Below, in pieces: positions 27,594 to 38,803 of a stretch of 64,000 nt of DNA. The stretch spans positions 124,001-188,000 of the forward strand of contig CAWEAZ010000011.1 in assembly GCA_963807155.1 (NCBI GenBank). Direction: 5' to 3'. Position 1 is the stretch's first letter; the number at the start of each line of letters is the position of its first letter. The notes under the pieces were generated by a model. The model saw only the letters and a list, made by a program, of their open reading frames with translations. It was not told where the DNA came from and ran no database searches. This DNA is from JACCZX01 sp963807155. GTDB lineage: Bacteria; Pseudomonadota; Gammaproteobacteria; Burkholderiales; Burkholderiaceae_F. The position numbers and the translations under genes were made by a program.

Positions 27594-28981
27594 TCGGCGC
27601 CCCCGCCCGTCAACTTGGCCGCCAGTTGACCGATCGAACCCGCACCCATCGCAATCACGACATCGCCGTCGCGCACGACGTCGAGCAGCGCCGCCGGTAA
27701 GTCATCGATCGATTCGACGAAGATCGGCTCGATCCTTCCGGCGACACGAATGGCGCGCGCAAGAGAGCGTCCGTCTGCCAGCACGATCGGCGCTTCGCCT
27801 GCCGGATAAACCTCCGCCAGCAGCAACACGTCGGCCATGGATAACACGCGCACGAAATCTTCGAAGCGATCGCGCGTGCGCGTGTAGCGATGCGGCTGAA
27901 AAGCAAGCACGATGCGCCGGCCTGGAAACGCGGCTCGCGCTGCGGACAACGTGGCAGATGTTTCTGCGGGATGATGTCCGTAGTCATCGATCAATGTGAA
28001 ATGGCCGCCTGCCGGCGCGCTTACCTCGCCGTGCCGCGCGAAGCGTCGGCCGACGCCTGTGAACTCGGTGAGCGCAGCGACCATCGCTGGATCCTGGACG
28101 CCGAGCTCGGTTCCGACGGCAATTGCCGCCAGCGCGTTCGCGACGTTATGCAGACCCGGCAAGTTCAGAGTGACGTCAAGCTCCGCGGCGCTCTCGCGAG
28201 CAACCCGGAATTTCATCCGCGTGCCGTCTGCGCGAGCGTCGAACGCACGGATCTGCGCGTCTTCCGCAAATCCGTATGTCCGCAGCGGTTTCGAGACGGA
28301 CGGCAGGATCTCGCGCACGTTCGCGTCGTCGATACATACGACTGCAGTTCCATAAAAAGGCAGGCGCGAGAGAAAATCAACGAAAGCCTGTTTCAGTCGC
28401 GCGAAGTCGTGCCCGTAGGTTTCCATGTGGTCGTTGTCGATATTTGTGACAACCGCGATCACCGGATTCAAATTGAGAAAGGACGCGTCGGACTCGTCGG
28501 CCTCGACCACGATGTAATCCCCACTGCCCAACCGCGCGTTGGCCCCTGCAGAATTGAGGCGACCGCCGATCACGAAGGTAGGATCGAAGCCGCCGGCAGC
28601 GAGCACGCTGGCGACCAGACTGGTCGTGGTCGTCTTGCCATGTGTGCCTGCAATCGCGATCCCCTGCTTCAGACGCATCAACTCCGCCAGCATCACGGCG
28701 CGCGGAACGATCGGAATCCGTTTCGCACGTGCTTCCTGCAGCTCGGGATTGTCTTCAGCCACTGCGGTCGAAACGACCACGGCATCGGCGCCGTTGATGT
28801 TTTGTGCGCGATGGCCGTGACTGATCGTGGCATTCAGCTGGGCAAGCCGCCGCGTCGTCGCCGTTGCTGCTGCATCCGAGCCGCTGACTCGATATCCGAG
28901 CGTGAGTAACACTTCAGCAATGCCCGACATACCGCTGCCGCCGATGCCGACAAAGTGAATGTGCTTGACGGCGTGCTTCAT
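27590..28981 (-). CDS. murC: UDP-N-acetylmuramate--L-alanine ligase MurC
   Basis: MurC adds L-alanine to UDP-MurNAc, the first amino acid of the stem peptide. MKHAVKHIHFVGIGGSGMSG at the chosen ATG (28981) is the family start. An upstream GTG at 29005 would overlap murG and adds nothing conserved. The ATP site is GIAIAGTHGKTTTTSLVASV, followed by VVEADESDASFLNL, TNIDNDHMETYG and DDYGHHPAE. The length of 463 residues is normal. It lies after murG and overlaps ddl. Confidence 0.97.
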   Translation of the reverse strand: MKHAVKHIHFVGIGGSGMSGIAEVLLTLGYRVSGSDAAATATTRRLAQLNATISHGHRAQNINGADAVVVSTAVAEDNPELQEARAKRIPIVPRAVMLAELMRLKQGIAIAGTHGKTTTTSLVASVLAAGGFDPTFVIGGRLNSAGANARLGSGDYIVVEADESDASFLNLNPVIAVVTNIDNDHMETYGHDFARLKQAFVDFLSRLPFYGTAVVCIDDANVREILPSVSKPLRTYGFAEDAQIRAFDARADGTRMKFRVARESAAELDVTLNLPGLHNVANALAAIAVGTELGVQDPAMVAALTEFTGVGRRFARHGEVSAPAGGHFTLIDDYGHHPAETSATLSAARAAFPGRRIVLAFQPHRYTRTRDRFEDFVRVLSMADVLLLAEVYPAGEAPIVLADGRSLARAIRVAGRIEPIFVESIDDLPAALLDVVRDGDVVIAMGAGSIGQLAAKLTGGGAE

Positions 28982-28994
28982 GACCGTTCGCAAC

Positions 28995-30071
28995 TCACGC
29001 CGCAACTCTCTGGATAATCGCGGCTACGTTCTGCGTAGCCTCGGGCTTTCCGATCGAACGGGCTGACACCGCCATCGCTAGCAGCCGATCGCGCGTAAGC
29101 GAACGCAACAAATCTGCCAACTTCGGCGCGTTGAGCTCGGCCTGCGGCAGATGGATCGCAGCGCCGTGGGCTGCCATGAATTCGGCATTTGCGCGCTGAT
29201 GCGAAGTGGTCGACACCACAAGCGGAACCAGCACGCTCGCCACTCCGGCCGCAGCAAGCTCCGACACGGTGATCGCTCCCGCGCGGCAAACGACGAGGTC
29301 TGCCTTCGCATAGCGATCCGGCATGTCATCGATGAACGCGACGACTTCGGCGTCGACACCGACGTCTCGATACAGCGCGCGCACAGACTCGAAGTGTTTC
29401 GCACCGCACTGATGAACCACCTTCGCCCGCAGATCGGGCGGCACCAGCGCCAGCGCACGCGGCACGCTCTCGTTGAGAGCCTGCGCGCCGAGGCTTCCGC
29501 CGATGACGAGCAGTTGCAGCGGCCCGGAGCGGCCCGCGTAACGCTGCTCGGGGGGCGCAATCTGGGCAATCTCAACGCGCACCGGGTTGCCGGTCACTAA
29601 ACCTTTGTCGCCCAGCGTTTTTGCGGCAGCTCCATCGAAGCCGCATAACACTGCCGACGCCAAAGACTTCAGCATCTTGGTGGACATCAACAGTGCCGCA
29701 TCGGAGTTCAGCAGCACCAGCGGCACTCCGAGCGTGCTGGCCGCCATGCCGGCGGGGACGGCGACATAGCCGCCGGTGGAAAACATCACGCGTGGCTTGC
29801 GTGCGCGGATCAGCGCCCGGCTTTGCCACAGGGCTCGCAACAGGTAGAAGCCGCCGAGCAGCAACGTTTTCACGCCTTTGCCGCGCAAGCCGGCAAAGTC
29901 GATCGCGTCGAATGCAATTCCGCGCGGCTCGACGAGTTGGCGTTCCATTCCGACCCGCGTACCGAGCCAGCTGACTGACCACCCACGAGCGCGCAGCGCC
30001 TCGGCAACGGCGAGTCCGGGCATCACGTGGCCCCCGGTGCCCGCGGCGACGACCATCAAGTGATGGAGCAA
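28995..30071 (-). CDS. murG: Lipid II-forming N-acetylglucosaminyltransferase MurG
   Basis: MurG transfers GlcNAc from UDP-GlcNAc to lipid I on the inner face of the membrane. The N-terminal G loop is VVAAGTGGHVMPGLAVAEAL, and the second G loop is LLVIGGSLGAQALNESVPRA. VCRAGAITVSELAAAGVASV is the UDP-GlcNAc binding region. The length of 358 residues is typical. The start may be the TTG at 30071 or the ATG at 30056; the longer form aligns better with the family N-terminus. It lies between ftsW and murC. Confidence 0.96.
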   Translation of the reverse strand: MLHHLMVVAAGTGGHVMPGLAVAEALRARGWSVSWLGTRVGMERQLVEPRGIAFDAIDFAGLRGKGVKTLLLGGFYLLRALWQSRALIRARKPRVMFSTGGYVAVPAGMAASTLGVPLVLLNSDAALLMSTKMLKSLASAVLCGFDGAAAKTLGDKGLVTGNPVRVEIAQIAPPEQRYAGRSGPLQLLVIGGSLGAQALNESVPRALALVPPDLRAKVVHQCGAKHFESVRALYRDVGVDAEVVAFIDDMPDRYAKADLVVCRAGAITVSELAAAGVASVLVPLVVSTTSHQRANAEFMAAHGAAIHLPQAELNAPKLADLLRSLTRDRLLAMAVSARSIGKPEATQNVAAIIQRVAA

Positions 30072-30122
30072 CTTACCCTCGCGCTGCGCGCTCAGGAGTT
30101 CGTCCTTGGGGCGGCCCGGGGC

Positions 30123-31415
30123 TCACGCGCGTCCTCCGCGCATCAGCACACGGTTCTCTCGATCGACGCGCAGCAGAATCGCAATCGCCACCAGCGTCGA
30201 CAGCAGCGCCGAACCGCCGTAACTCATCAGCGGCAACGTCAGGCCCTTCGTCGGCAGCAATCCGGTGGCGACGCCGACGTTGATAAAGGTCTGCACGCCG
30301 ATCCAAAGGCCCACGCCTTGCGCAACCAGGCCCGCGAATGTGCGCTCGAGCGCGATCGCCTGGCGGCCGATCTCAAACGCCCGCTTGACCAGCCAGTAGA
30401 AAAGCACGACGACGGTCGCCACGCCGACCAGTCCGAGCTCTTCGCCAAGCACCGCGAGAATGAAGTCGGTGTGCGCCTCCGGCAGATAGTGCAGCTTCTC
30501 GACGCTGCCGCCGAGGCCAACGCCAAACCACTCGCCACGGCCGAACGCGATCAATGAATGCGACAGCTGATACGCCTTGCCGAGCGCATTGCCTTCGGAC
30601 CATGGATCAAGGTAGGCAAAGATGCGCTCGCGCCGCCACGGCGATAGCCAAATGACGAGCACGAACACCGAAGCGAGTGCGGCGGTGATGCCGGTGAACA
30701 ATCGACCGTTGACACCGCCGAGAAACAGGATACCCATGCTGATTGCCACGATCACGCCGAATGCACCCAGGTCTGGCTGCAGCAGCAGCAGCACGCCGAT
30801 CGCACCCATCACGAACGCCATCGGCAGGAATCCTTTGGCGAAATGATTCATGTAGTCCTGCTTGCGCACCGTGAAGTTGGCGGCGTACAGCACACAAGCG
30901 ACTTTCATCAGTTCCGACGGCTGCAGATTTAGGACGCCGAGCGGTATCCAGCGCTTGGCGCCATTGACTCCCTTGCCGACGCCGGGGATCAGCACGATCA
31001 CAAGCAACGCGAGCGCACCGACGAACACGAACGGCGCCAGCCGCTGCCACACGCCGATCGGAATTTGAAACGCGATGACTGCCGCACAGAACGCGATGCC
31101 AAGTGACAATAGATGCCGCATCAGAAAATGCGTCGGCGCAACGTTGTAGCGTGGCGAATCGGCAAGCGATATCGACGCCGAATACACCATCACAGTGCCG
31201 ATCAGCAGCAGCGCCAGCACGACGCCCACCAGCGGCCCATCAATGGCAGGCAGCGAGGCAGGACGTGCCGACACGTTTGCACCGCGGCCCAAACTCGTGC
31301 TGCTCAAGCCGACCAATGAGCCGGCAAACGCAAATGCACCGTTATCGGCACGCTCGCGTCTATTCGCTCTGTTGCCGCTGAGCGGGGCACGCAGACGCGC
31401 CATCACTCCGCTCAT
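30123..31415 (-). CDS. ftsW: Septal peptidoglycan glycosyltransferase FtsW
   Basis: FtsW is the SEDS-family polymerase of septal peptidoglycan and works with FtsI. The 430 residues have an unusual hydrophilic N-terminus of about 60 residues, then ten predicted membrane segments. SEDS landmarks include KRWIPLGVLNLQPSELMKVA, LLLLQPDLGAFGV and GLTLPLMSYGGSALL near the C-terminus. The start overlaps the murD stop by four bases. It lies in the usual dcw order. Confidence 0.96.
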   Translation of the reverse strand: MSGVMARLRAPLSGNRANRRERADNGAFAFAGSLVGLSSTSLGRGANVSARPASLPAIDGPLVGVVLALLLIGTVMVYSASISLADSPRYNVAPTHFLMRHLLSLGIAFCAAVIAFQIPIGVWQRLAPFVFVGALALLVIVLIPGVGKGVNGAKRWIPLGVLNLQPSELMKVACVLYAANFTVRKQDYMNHFAKGFLPMAFVMGAIGVLLLLQPDLGAFGVIVAISMGILFLGGVNGRLFTGITAALASVFVLVIWLSPWRRERIFAYLDPWSEGNALGKAYQLSHSLIAFGRGEWFGVGLGGSVEKLHYLPEAHTDFILAVLGEELGLVGVATVVVLFYWLVKRAFEIGRQAIALERTFAGLVAQGVGLWIGVQTFINVGVATGLLPTKGLTLPLMSYGGSALLSTLVAIAILLRVDRENRVLMRGGRA

Positions 31416-32909
31416 GATGGCTGCCCCGCTTCAGCCGATAACTCGCGCACGGCGTCCGCAAAGACCTCGCCGCGGTGCATGTAATTGCGAAACATGTCGA
31501 AGCTCGCGCACGCGGGAGACAACAGCACGGCGTCGCCGAGCCGCGCGTGCGCGGATGCGATACCAACTGCCTGCTCGAGGGTGTGTGCATCAAATAGCGG
31601 CACGCTGGGTGCCCCGTGCGCGAGCACAGAGCGAATCGCATCGGCATCGCGGCCGATGACGACAACCGCGCGAGCATGACGCGCGACAGGCGCCGCCAGC
31701 GGCTCAAAGTTCTGGCCCTTGCCGTCGCCGCCTGCGATGACGACCAGCTTCTTGCCTTCTGCTCCAAGGCCTTCGAGCGCGGCGACAGTGGCTCCGACGT
31801 TGGTGCCCTTGCTGTCGTCGTAATACGCGACACCGTCGATCGTGGCAATCAATTGCAACCGATGCGGCTCGCCGGCGTAGCGGCTCAGTGCATGCATCAT
31901 CGGAGCGAGCGGACACTCGATCGCACGCGCCAGCGCCAGGGCCGCCAGCGCGTTCATCGCGTTGTGCCGTCCGCGCAAAGCCAGTGCGTCGACGGGCATC
32001 AGTCGATGCATCCGCAGTTGAGGTAGCTCGGGCAACTGCGACGGCTGATCCTCGGTTTTCTTGCGGCGCACAGGGACACTCAGGTCCTCCGCCCATGCAA
32101 GCCAGGCCACACCGTGATCGACGACGATGCCGTAAGAGTTGCCGGACGCTGGCGCCTGGGCGCCGAACGTAACGGTGTTGCCGTCCTTCCTCGCCATCGC
32201 GGCCACTTTTTCGTCATCGCGATTCAATATCCGAATCGTCTTTGCCGCGAAGATGCGGGCCTTCGCAGCCGCATAGGTCTGCAGCGTGTCATGCCAGTCG
32301 AGGTGATCATCGGTGATGTTCAGCACCACCGCGGCATCGCACGTGAGCGAGCGCGTCGTAGCGAGTTGAAAGCTCGAAAGCTCGAGCACCCACACTTCGG
32401 GTAGATCGTGTTCGGCCAATCGCGTGCGCAGCGCGTCGAGCGCAACGGGTGCGATGTTGCCTGCAACTTGCACTCGCCTCCCGGCGGCTTCAATCATCAA
32501 ACCCGCAAGCCTGCTGGTCGTCGTTTTGCCGTTCGTGCCGGTCACACCGACGATCTCCGGTGCGTAGCCAGACTCCGCTTTCAGTCGCGCCAGCTCGCGC
32601 GCGAACAGCTCGATCTCGCCAACGACTTCGATCTTGCGCTTCTGCGCCGCCTTCACCAGCGGCGCCGCCGCTGAAAGCGTTGGCGATAGCCCGGGGCTCA
32701 GCGCCACCAGCTGAACATCGTCCAGCAGCGCCAACGAGAGGTCGCCGCCAACGAACTCGGCGTCTGGCAATTCGGCGCGCAGATCCGCTAGCCGCGGCGG
32801 GTCGCGGCGGGTATCAGCGACTCGCAGCGAGTATCCGCGCGATCCGAGAGACCGCGCCATTGCGAGACCGCTATCGCCCAGGCCAAGCACAAGCGCGCGA
32901 TCGGCTCAT
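31412..32909 (-). pseudogene. murD: UDP-MurNAc-L-Ala--D-glutamate ligase MurD, with a +1 frame break at codon 3-4
   Basis: MurD adds D-glutamate to UDP-MurNAc-L-Ala. Nearly the whole protein is open from a GTG at 32890: GLGDSGLAMARSLGSRGY, VGVTGTNGKTTTSRLAG, LNITDDHLDWHDT, YYDDSKGTNVGATVAAL and GDAVLLSPACASFDMF. That start would lack the first strand of the N-terminal Rossmann fold. The ATG at 32909 overlaps the mraY stop as expected for this operon, but its frame stops after 12 codons. Removing one base near 32900 gives MSRRALVLGLGDSG and a complete protein of about 498 residues. A sequence error is likely. Confidence 0.92.
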
Positions 32910-34061
32910 CGAATCTTCAACGTCGACAAGCCAACCAACACCAGCATCATCGTGATAATCCAGAAGCGCACTACGACCTGCGTCTCTTTCCACCCCGAAA
33001 GCTCGAAGTGATGGTGTAGCGGCGCCATTCGAAAAATGCGGCGACCTCCGCTCGACTTGAAGTACGCGACCTGCAACATCACCGAGATGGTTTCGACGAC
33101 GAATACGCCGCCCATGATGAAGAGCACGATCTCCTGGCGCGTGATCACGGCGATCGTTCCGAGCGCTCCGCCGAGTGCGAGCGCGCCGACATCGCCCATG
33201 AACACTTCGGCCGGGTAGGCGTTGAACCACAGGAACGCTAGTCCGGCGCCGGCGATCGCAGCACAGATGATCACAAGCTCGCCCGCGCCGGGTATGTAGG
33301 GAAAGAGCAGGTAGCGCGCGAAATCCGCGCGGCCGACGACGTAGGCAAATACGCCGAGTGCGGCACCGATCATCACGGTCGGCATGATGGCCAAACCATC
33401 GAGCCCATCGGTCAGGTTCACCGCATTGCTGGTGCCGACAATCACCAGGTACGACAGAACGACGAAACCGAATACGCCAAGCGGATATGCGATGTTCTTG
33501 AAAAACGGCACCAGCAGATCGGAGCGCGGTGGAAGGTCGATGTAAAAGCCCTGCGTGACCCACTGATGCATCAGATCCCAGATGCGATCGGTCGACGGCG
33601 CGGCAATCGCGAACGCGAGGTAGAACGACGCAGCCAGTCCGATCGCCGATTGCCACGCGTATTTTTCGCGCGCACTCATGCCTTTCGGATTGCCGTGTAC
33701 GACTTTGCGATAGTCGTCGATCCACCCGATCATCCCGAAGCCCAGCGTGACGATCAGCGTGACCCAGATAAAGCGATTCGATAAGTCGGCCCATAACAAT
33801 GTCGTGACGCCGATCGAAATCAAGATCAGAGCGCCTCCCATCGTCGGCGTACCGGTCTTGGTCGAGATGCGATTGCGGGCCGTCCTGCCGCACGGCCTGC
33901 CCGATTTTCAAGGCGGCCAGACGCCGAATCACAAGCGGGCCTGCTGCCAGACCGATCAACATCGCGGTGGCCGCAGCGAGCACTGCGCGCAGCGTCAAAT
34001 ACGAGAAGACGTTGAAAGATCGAATGTCCTTCGCCAGCCATTCGAAGAGTTCGAGCAGCAT
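32906..34061 (-). pseudogene. mraY: Phospho-MurNAc-pentapeptide translocase MraY, with a +1 frame break
   Basis: MraY makes lipid I from UDP-MurNAc-pentapeptide and undecaprenyl phosphate. The N-terminal 65 residues (MLLELFEWLAKDIRSFNVFS through QAVRQDGPQSHL) are read from the ATG at 34061. The rest, from TMGGALILISIGVTTLLWAD to the stop at 32906, is in the next frame. Removing one base near 33863 gives the expected HLTKTGTPTMGG junction. The active-site segments IGWIDDYRK, NAVNLTDGLDGLA and MAPLHHHFE are intact. The reconstructed length is 384 residues with about ten membrane helices. It overlaps murF and murD by ATGA-type junctions. Confidence 0.93.
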
Positions 34062-35446
34062 CAGTGGACCGATTCCATCTTCTGCGTGGTCAAGGCGTGC
34101 ACCACACGCTCCATCTGCATGAAGCGCGAGCCCTTGACCAGCACGGTGGTACCGGCTCGCAAACTCGGGCGCAGTGCTGCGATCAGCGCATCGATGTCGT
34201 CGAAATGAGCCGCACCAGCACCAAACGCGTGCACCGCCTCGCGCATCAACGGACCGATAGCGAAGAGCGCATCGATGCCGCGTTCGCGCGCGTATTGCCC
34301 TACCTCGCGGTGAAACTCCGGCCCGCGCACGCCGACTTCTCCCATGTCGCCCAGCACCAGCACGCGCGGCGCTGACGCCGTCGCCAGCAGATCGATCGCG
34401 GCGCGAACCGAGTCTGGATTTGCGTTGTAGGTATCGTCGATCAGATCCCAATCATTGATCCGCAACTTCACACCACGCCCCGCAACCGGCCTCCACGCAC
34501 TCAAGCCGGCGCCGATCGCTTCCGCTCCGATGTCGGCAGCAATCGCACACGCCGCTGCAGCCAATGCATTGCGAACGTTGTGCTCGCCACCGGCAGCGAG
34601 TCGCACGTCGATCACCCCATGGGGCGTCGCCATCGAAATGTGCACGCCGTCGTCTTCCGTTTGGAATGTCGCTGTGACAACGGCATAGGCTTGGAGCGCA
34701 AAGTCGATAACGCGACGTGTACCGGTCAGTTGCCGCCAGATCGGGGCACAGGGGTCATCGGTCGGAAACACCGCGACGCCATCGTCTGACAATGCCACGA
34801 GGGCTTCGCCGTTTTCGTATGCGGTCGCCTCGATCGACTGCATGAATTCCTGATGCTCGCGCTGTGCATTGTTAACCAGTGCGACCGTCGGCTGGACCAG
34901 CTGTGTGAGATAGGCAATCTCACCCGGATGATTCATACCGAGTTCAAACACCGCAGCCCGATGCTGCTTCGATAGTTGCCACAACATCAATGGAACGCCG
35001 ATGTCGTTGTTCAGATTCCCGCGCGTCGCCAGCCGATTTTTCTCGCCATAGGCCGCGCCCAGGATTGCGGCAATCATCTGCGTCACCGTTGTCTTGCCGT
35101 TACTACCCGCCACGGCAATGACCGGCAGTGAGAAGCGCGAGCGCCAGGTGCCCGCGGCGATGCCGAACGCACGCTTGCTGTCGGCGACGATCAATTGCGG
35201 AACATCAACGTCGACACGTCGCTCGACCAGCGCCGCTACGGCCCCGTTCTCGTGCGCGCGTGCAACGTAGTCATGACCGTCGAAGCGCTCGCCGCTCAGT
35301 GCAACGAACAACGCGCCGTCCTGCAGCGTGCGTGAGTCGGTCGAGACGCTGGAAAATCCCGCCCGACCGTCACCGTGAATTTCTGCCGGTATGGCACTAG
35401 CCGACAACACGCGCGCGAGTTCGCCGACGGTCATCAAGCTCGACAT
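34061..35446 (-). CDS. murF: UDP-MurNAc-tripeptide--D-Ala-D-Ala ligase MurF
   Basis: MurF adds D-Ala-D-Ala to finish the pentapeptide precursor. The 461 residues include FSSVSTDSRTLQDGALFVAL near the N-terminus, IAVAGSNGKTTVTQMIAAIL as the P-loop, FELGMNHPGEIAYLTQLVQP, IDDTYNANPDSVRAAIDLLA and VLVLGDMGEVG. All are family landmarks. The start lies within the last codons of murE (13-base overlap), and the stop overlaps the mraY start. No frame break was found. Confidence 0.97.
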   Translation of the reverse strand: MSSLMTVGELARVLSASAIPAEIHGDGRAGFSSVSTDSRTLQDGALFVALSGERFDGHDYVARAHENGAVAALVERRVDVDVPQLIVADSKRAFGIAAGTWRSRFSLPVIAVAGSNGKTTVTQMIAAILGAAYGEKNRLATRGNLNNDIGVPLMLWQLSKQHRAAVFELGMNHPGEIAYLTQLVQPTVALVNNAQREHQEFMQSIEATAYENGEALVALSDDGVAVFPTDDPCAPIWRQLTGTRRVIDFALQAYAVVTATFQTEDDGVHISMATPHGVIDVRLAAGGEHNVRNALAAAACAIAADIGAEAIGAGLSAWRPVAGRGVKLRINDWDLIDDTYNANPDSVRAAIDLLATASAPRVLVLGDMGEVGVRGPEFHREVGQYARERGIDALFAIGPLMREAVHAFGAGAAHFDDIDALIAALRPSLRAGTTVLVKGSRFMQMERVVHALTTQKMESVH

Positions 35447-37018
35447 TCGCCACCTGCCGCTTCAGCTCGCCGAGCCAGTGCAGCCCGCGCATGTACCAGA
35501 TCGGAAAACGGCAGCTTTTCGGCGCCGATGATCTGATAACCCTCGTGTCCTTTGCCGGCGATCAGTACGACGTCGGTGGGGCCTGCGTTCGCGATTGCAT
35601 GTGCAATCGCGCGGCTGCGATCAACAACGATAATCAGCGTCGCGCGCATCGGCCGCGCCGGCCGCAACCTGCGAAGCAATCGCGTCGGCATTTTCCGATC
35701 GCGGGTTGTCGCTCGTGACGACCACTACGTCGGCGCCTTGTGCGGCAGCAGCGCCCATCGGTGCACGCTTGCCGGCGTCGCGGTCACCGCCGGCGCCGAA
35801 CACGACCCATAGTTTTCCGCCGGCGCTGTGCCCTCTGCGCGCTTCGGCGAGCGGCCGTAGAGCCGTGAGCGCTTTCGCCAACGCGTCGGGCGTGTGCGCG
35901 TAATCGATGACAGCCAGCGGTGCATCCGGCAGCGCGACTTGTTGCATTCGGCCCGGCGGCGGATGAAGTTGCGGCAGAGCTGCCGCCGCACGGGCGAACT
36001 CGATGCCGCACGCGTGCATGACGCCGAGAACACCGAGCAGGTTCTCAACATTGAACTGACCGACCAGCGGCACTTCGATTGGAATCGCGTGCCCATCGAG
36101 CTCGACTTCAAACGCGAGGCCGTGTGACGTGGCGCGGATCGCGCGGCCGGTTATCCGATGCGAGAGTTTCGCTTGGCCGGCATCGGTGGTGCCGTATCCG
36201 ATCACGTCGACGCCACGCTCGGTCAGTCGAGGTATCAGCCGCCGGCCGGCTGCGTCGTCGAGATTGATGACGGCGTGCGACAGCGTCGGCCATTCGAACA
36301 GCAAGGATTTCGCCACCTCGTACCGTTGCATCGTGCCGTGGTAGTCAAGGTGATCGCGCGTCAAGTTTGTGAACAGTGCGACGTCGACCTTCATGCCGTT
36401 CAGGCGTCCCTGCTCAAGTCCGATCGACGACACTTCCATCGCAATCGCCTGCGCGCCAGCATCGAGCAGCGCGCGTACTTCGCGCTGCAGCGACACCGGG
36501 TCCGGCGTCGTCAGTGACGTTTCGGTCAACGTTTCGTCTGCGAATCCGACGCCTATCGTGCCGATCACTGCACAGCGGCGCCCTGCCCGCGTCAGCAACT
36601 GACCAATCCACTGCGTCGACGATGTCTTGCCGTTGGTGCCGGTGACGCCGATCGATAGCAGATGTTCGCTCGGGCGTCGGTAGAACTCGGCGGCAAGCGG
36701 TCCGATCGAGCTCCGCAAATTGCTGACAGCGAGTATCGGAAGCGAGCGCGTCGCTGATGAAGCCTTTTCAGGCCACCCTTCGGCCTCGACCAGCGCAGCC
36801 GCGGCCCCGCTAGCGGCAGCCGCGGCTACAAAATCACGCCCATCGGCACGCTCGCCGCGCAACGCTACAAACACATCACCGCGTTTCAACTGGCGGTTGT
36901 CGAGATGCAAGTCGCGCCGATCCGCAAATACCGCAGGCACCACCTGTCGCATCCAACCGAGCACCTCGGTCGCGGCAGCACACTCGCCGATCATGGCGCT
37001 CTCCGCAACGCAAATCAT
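35434..37018 (-). pseudogene. murE: UDP-MurNAc-L-Ala-D-Glu--meso-diaminopimelate ligase MurE, with a +1 frame break
   Basis: MurE adds the third stem residue, meso-diaminopimelate in this group. The main frame covers the N-terminal domain, IGVTGTNGKTSSTQWIGQLL, TNLTRDHLDYHGTM and the diaminopimelate recognition region ending VVVTSDNPRSENADAI. Near 35642 one extra base shifts the frame. The last 75 residues (TLIIVVDRSRAIAHAIANAG, VLIAGKGHEGYQ) lie in the next frame and end at 35434. The reconstructed protein has 527 residues. DNPR is the motif that marks diaminopimelate rather than lysine enzymes. It overlaps ftsI and murF. Confidence 0.93.
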
Positions 37019-38803
37019 TGCGCGCTCCGCGACGCGATCATTTCGCGGCTCGGCTCGACCGGTGCATCAGGCGTCACCTGCAATGTGCGCAATGCACTCG
37101 CCGTGATCGCCGCAAATACCGGCGCGGCGACTTGACCGCCGTAGTGTTGGCCGGCCGGCTCGTCGATCAGCACCGCGACCACAATGCGAGGGTCGGATAC
37201 CGGTGCGAACCCGACGAACGACGCGACGTATTCTTTTACGTACTGGCCGTTCTTGATCTTGTAGGCGGTACCGGTCTTCCCCGCCACTCGATACGCCGGG
37301 ATGCGCGCTAATGGCGCCGTACCCTCGGGGCCGACAGCCATTTCGAGCATCTTGCGCATCGCTCGCGCGGTTTCCGCCGACATTGCACGCACCGGCACCG
37401 CCGTTGCATCGGCCTTGAGCAACGTCAGCGGTACGAGCCAGCCATCGTTCGCGAACACCGAGTAGGCGCGCGCGAGTTGAACCAGCGTTACCGAGACGCC
37501 ATGGCCGTATGAAATCGTCGCCTGCTCGATCGGCCGCCACGTTTTCGCCGGCCGCAAGCGTCCGGTAACGGCGCCCGGGAAATCGAGTACGCGGCGCCTG
37601 GCCAAAGCCGACGCCGGTGTACGTCTCCCACAGCGTCTGCGCCGGCAAATCGAGCGCGATCTTCGCGGTGCCGACGTTGCTCGACTTCGCTACGATTTCT
37701 TCGACGGTCAGCATGCCGTGCGCGTGCGCATCGCCGATCGTGCGATTGCCGATCGTCAGGCGCCCCGGCGCGGTTTGAATTCGCGTGTCCACCTTCACTT
37801 TGCCAGCCTCGAGCGCAGCAGCCACCGAAAATGGCTTCATCGTCGAGCCGGGCTCGAACGTATCTGTCAGCACGCGATTACGAATTGCATCGCCCGCCAA
37901 GCGGCCGCGCAGGTTGGGATCGAAGCTCGGCAGATTGGCAAGTGCGAGCACTTCACCGGTCTTCACGTCGAACACAATCGCCGCACCCGCTTTGGCACGC
38001 GACTTGTCGAGCGCATTCTTTAACGCTGCGTGTGCGATGTACTGGATGCGATTGTCGATCGACAGTGCGAGATCCTTGCCGTCGAGCGGCTCGCGAAGCC
38101 AATCGTCTTCGACCACGCGGCCGAGCCGATCCTTGATCACGCGTCGGCTGCCCGCGCGTCCTGCGAGCAGCCGCTCGTGGGCGAGCTCGATACCCTCCTG
38201 GCCGCGATCCTCCACGTCGGTAAACCCGATCACGTGCGCGTTGGTCGCACCCTCCGGATAGTGACGCTTGAACTCGCGCGTCGAATGAATGCCGGCAAGC
38301 TTTAGCGCCGCAATGCGCTCGGCGACGTCGGCGTCCACCTGCCGGCGGAGATAGACGAACGTGCGGTCGTCATCGGCAAGCCGGCGCTTCAGCTCGCCTA
38401 CGTTCATTTGCAGCAGGCGTGCCAGCACATTCAATTGCTCCGGCGCGGCGTCGACGTCTTCCGGGATTGCCCATACAGCTCGCGCCGGCACCGATGACGC
38501 CAGCACAACACCGTTGCGATCAGTGATTCGACCGCGCGTCGCCGGAATTTCCAGCGTGCGCGCGTACCGCGCTTCGCCCTGGCGCTGCAGGAAGCTGGTC
38601 GACACGCCGCCCATCAAATAAAACGATCGGCCCGCGAGGGCAAGAAAGCCGACGAACAGCAGGAACAACATCAGCTTCGAACGCCACGCGGGCAACGCGA
38701 CCGTCAGCAGCGGATTCGCATTGAAGCCGACGCGGTCGGTGCGATCGCGCCGCGCGCCCTTTCGCGAGTTGCGTGACCGCTTCGGCTCAGGAAAGCGCGT
38801 CAC
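37015..38803 (-). pseudogene. ftsI: Septal transpeptidase FtsI (PBP3), with a +1 frame break
   Basis: FtsI is the class B penicillin-binding protein that cross-links septal peptidoglycan. One membrane segment lies at about 44-62. The pedestal domain follows, then the active-site S320 in GSTMKPF, then SSN. After GVGFGQAP near 37587 an extra base breaks the frame. The next frame continues LDFPGAVTGRLRPAKTWRP to KTGTAYK and the stop at 37015. All three catalytic motifs (SXXK, SXN, KTG) are present in the reconstructed 595-residue protein. It overlaps ftsL and murE. Confidence 0.93.

Noticed and set aside
27890..28909. Plus-strand frame of 339 codons opposite murC.
   Set aside because: Antisense shadow of MurC with no family features.
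32871..34451. Minus-strand frame of 526 codons spanning mraY and part of murF.
   Set aside because: Only its middle (the MraY N-terminus) is real coding sequence; the rest is out of frame with MurF and MraY and arises from the mraY frame break.
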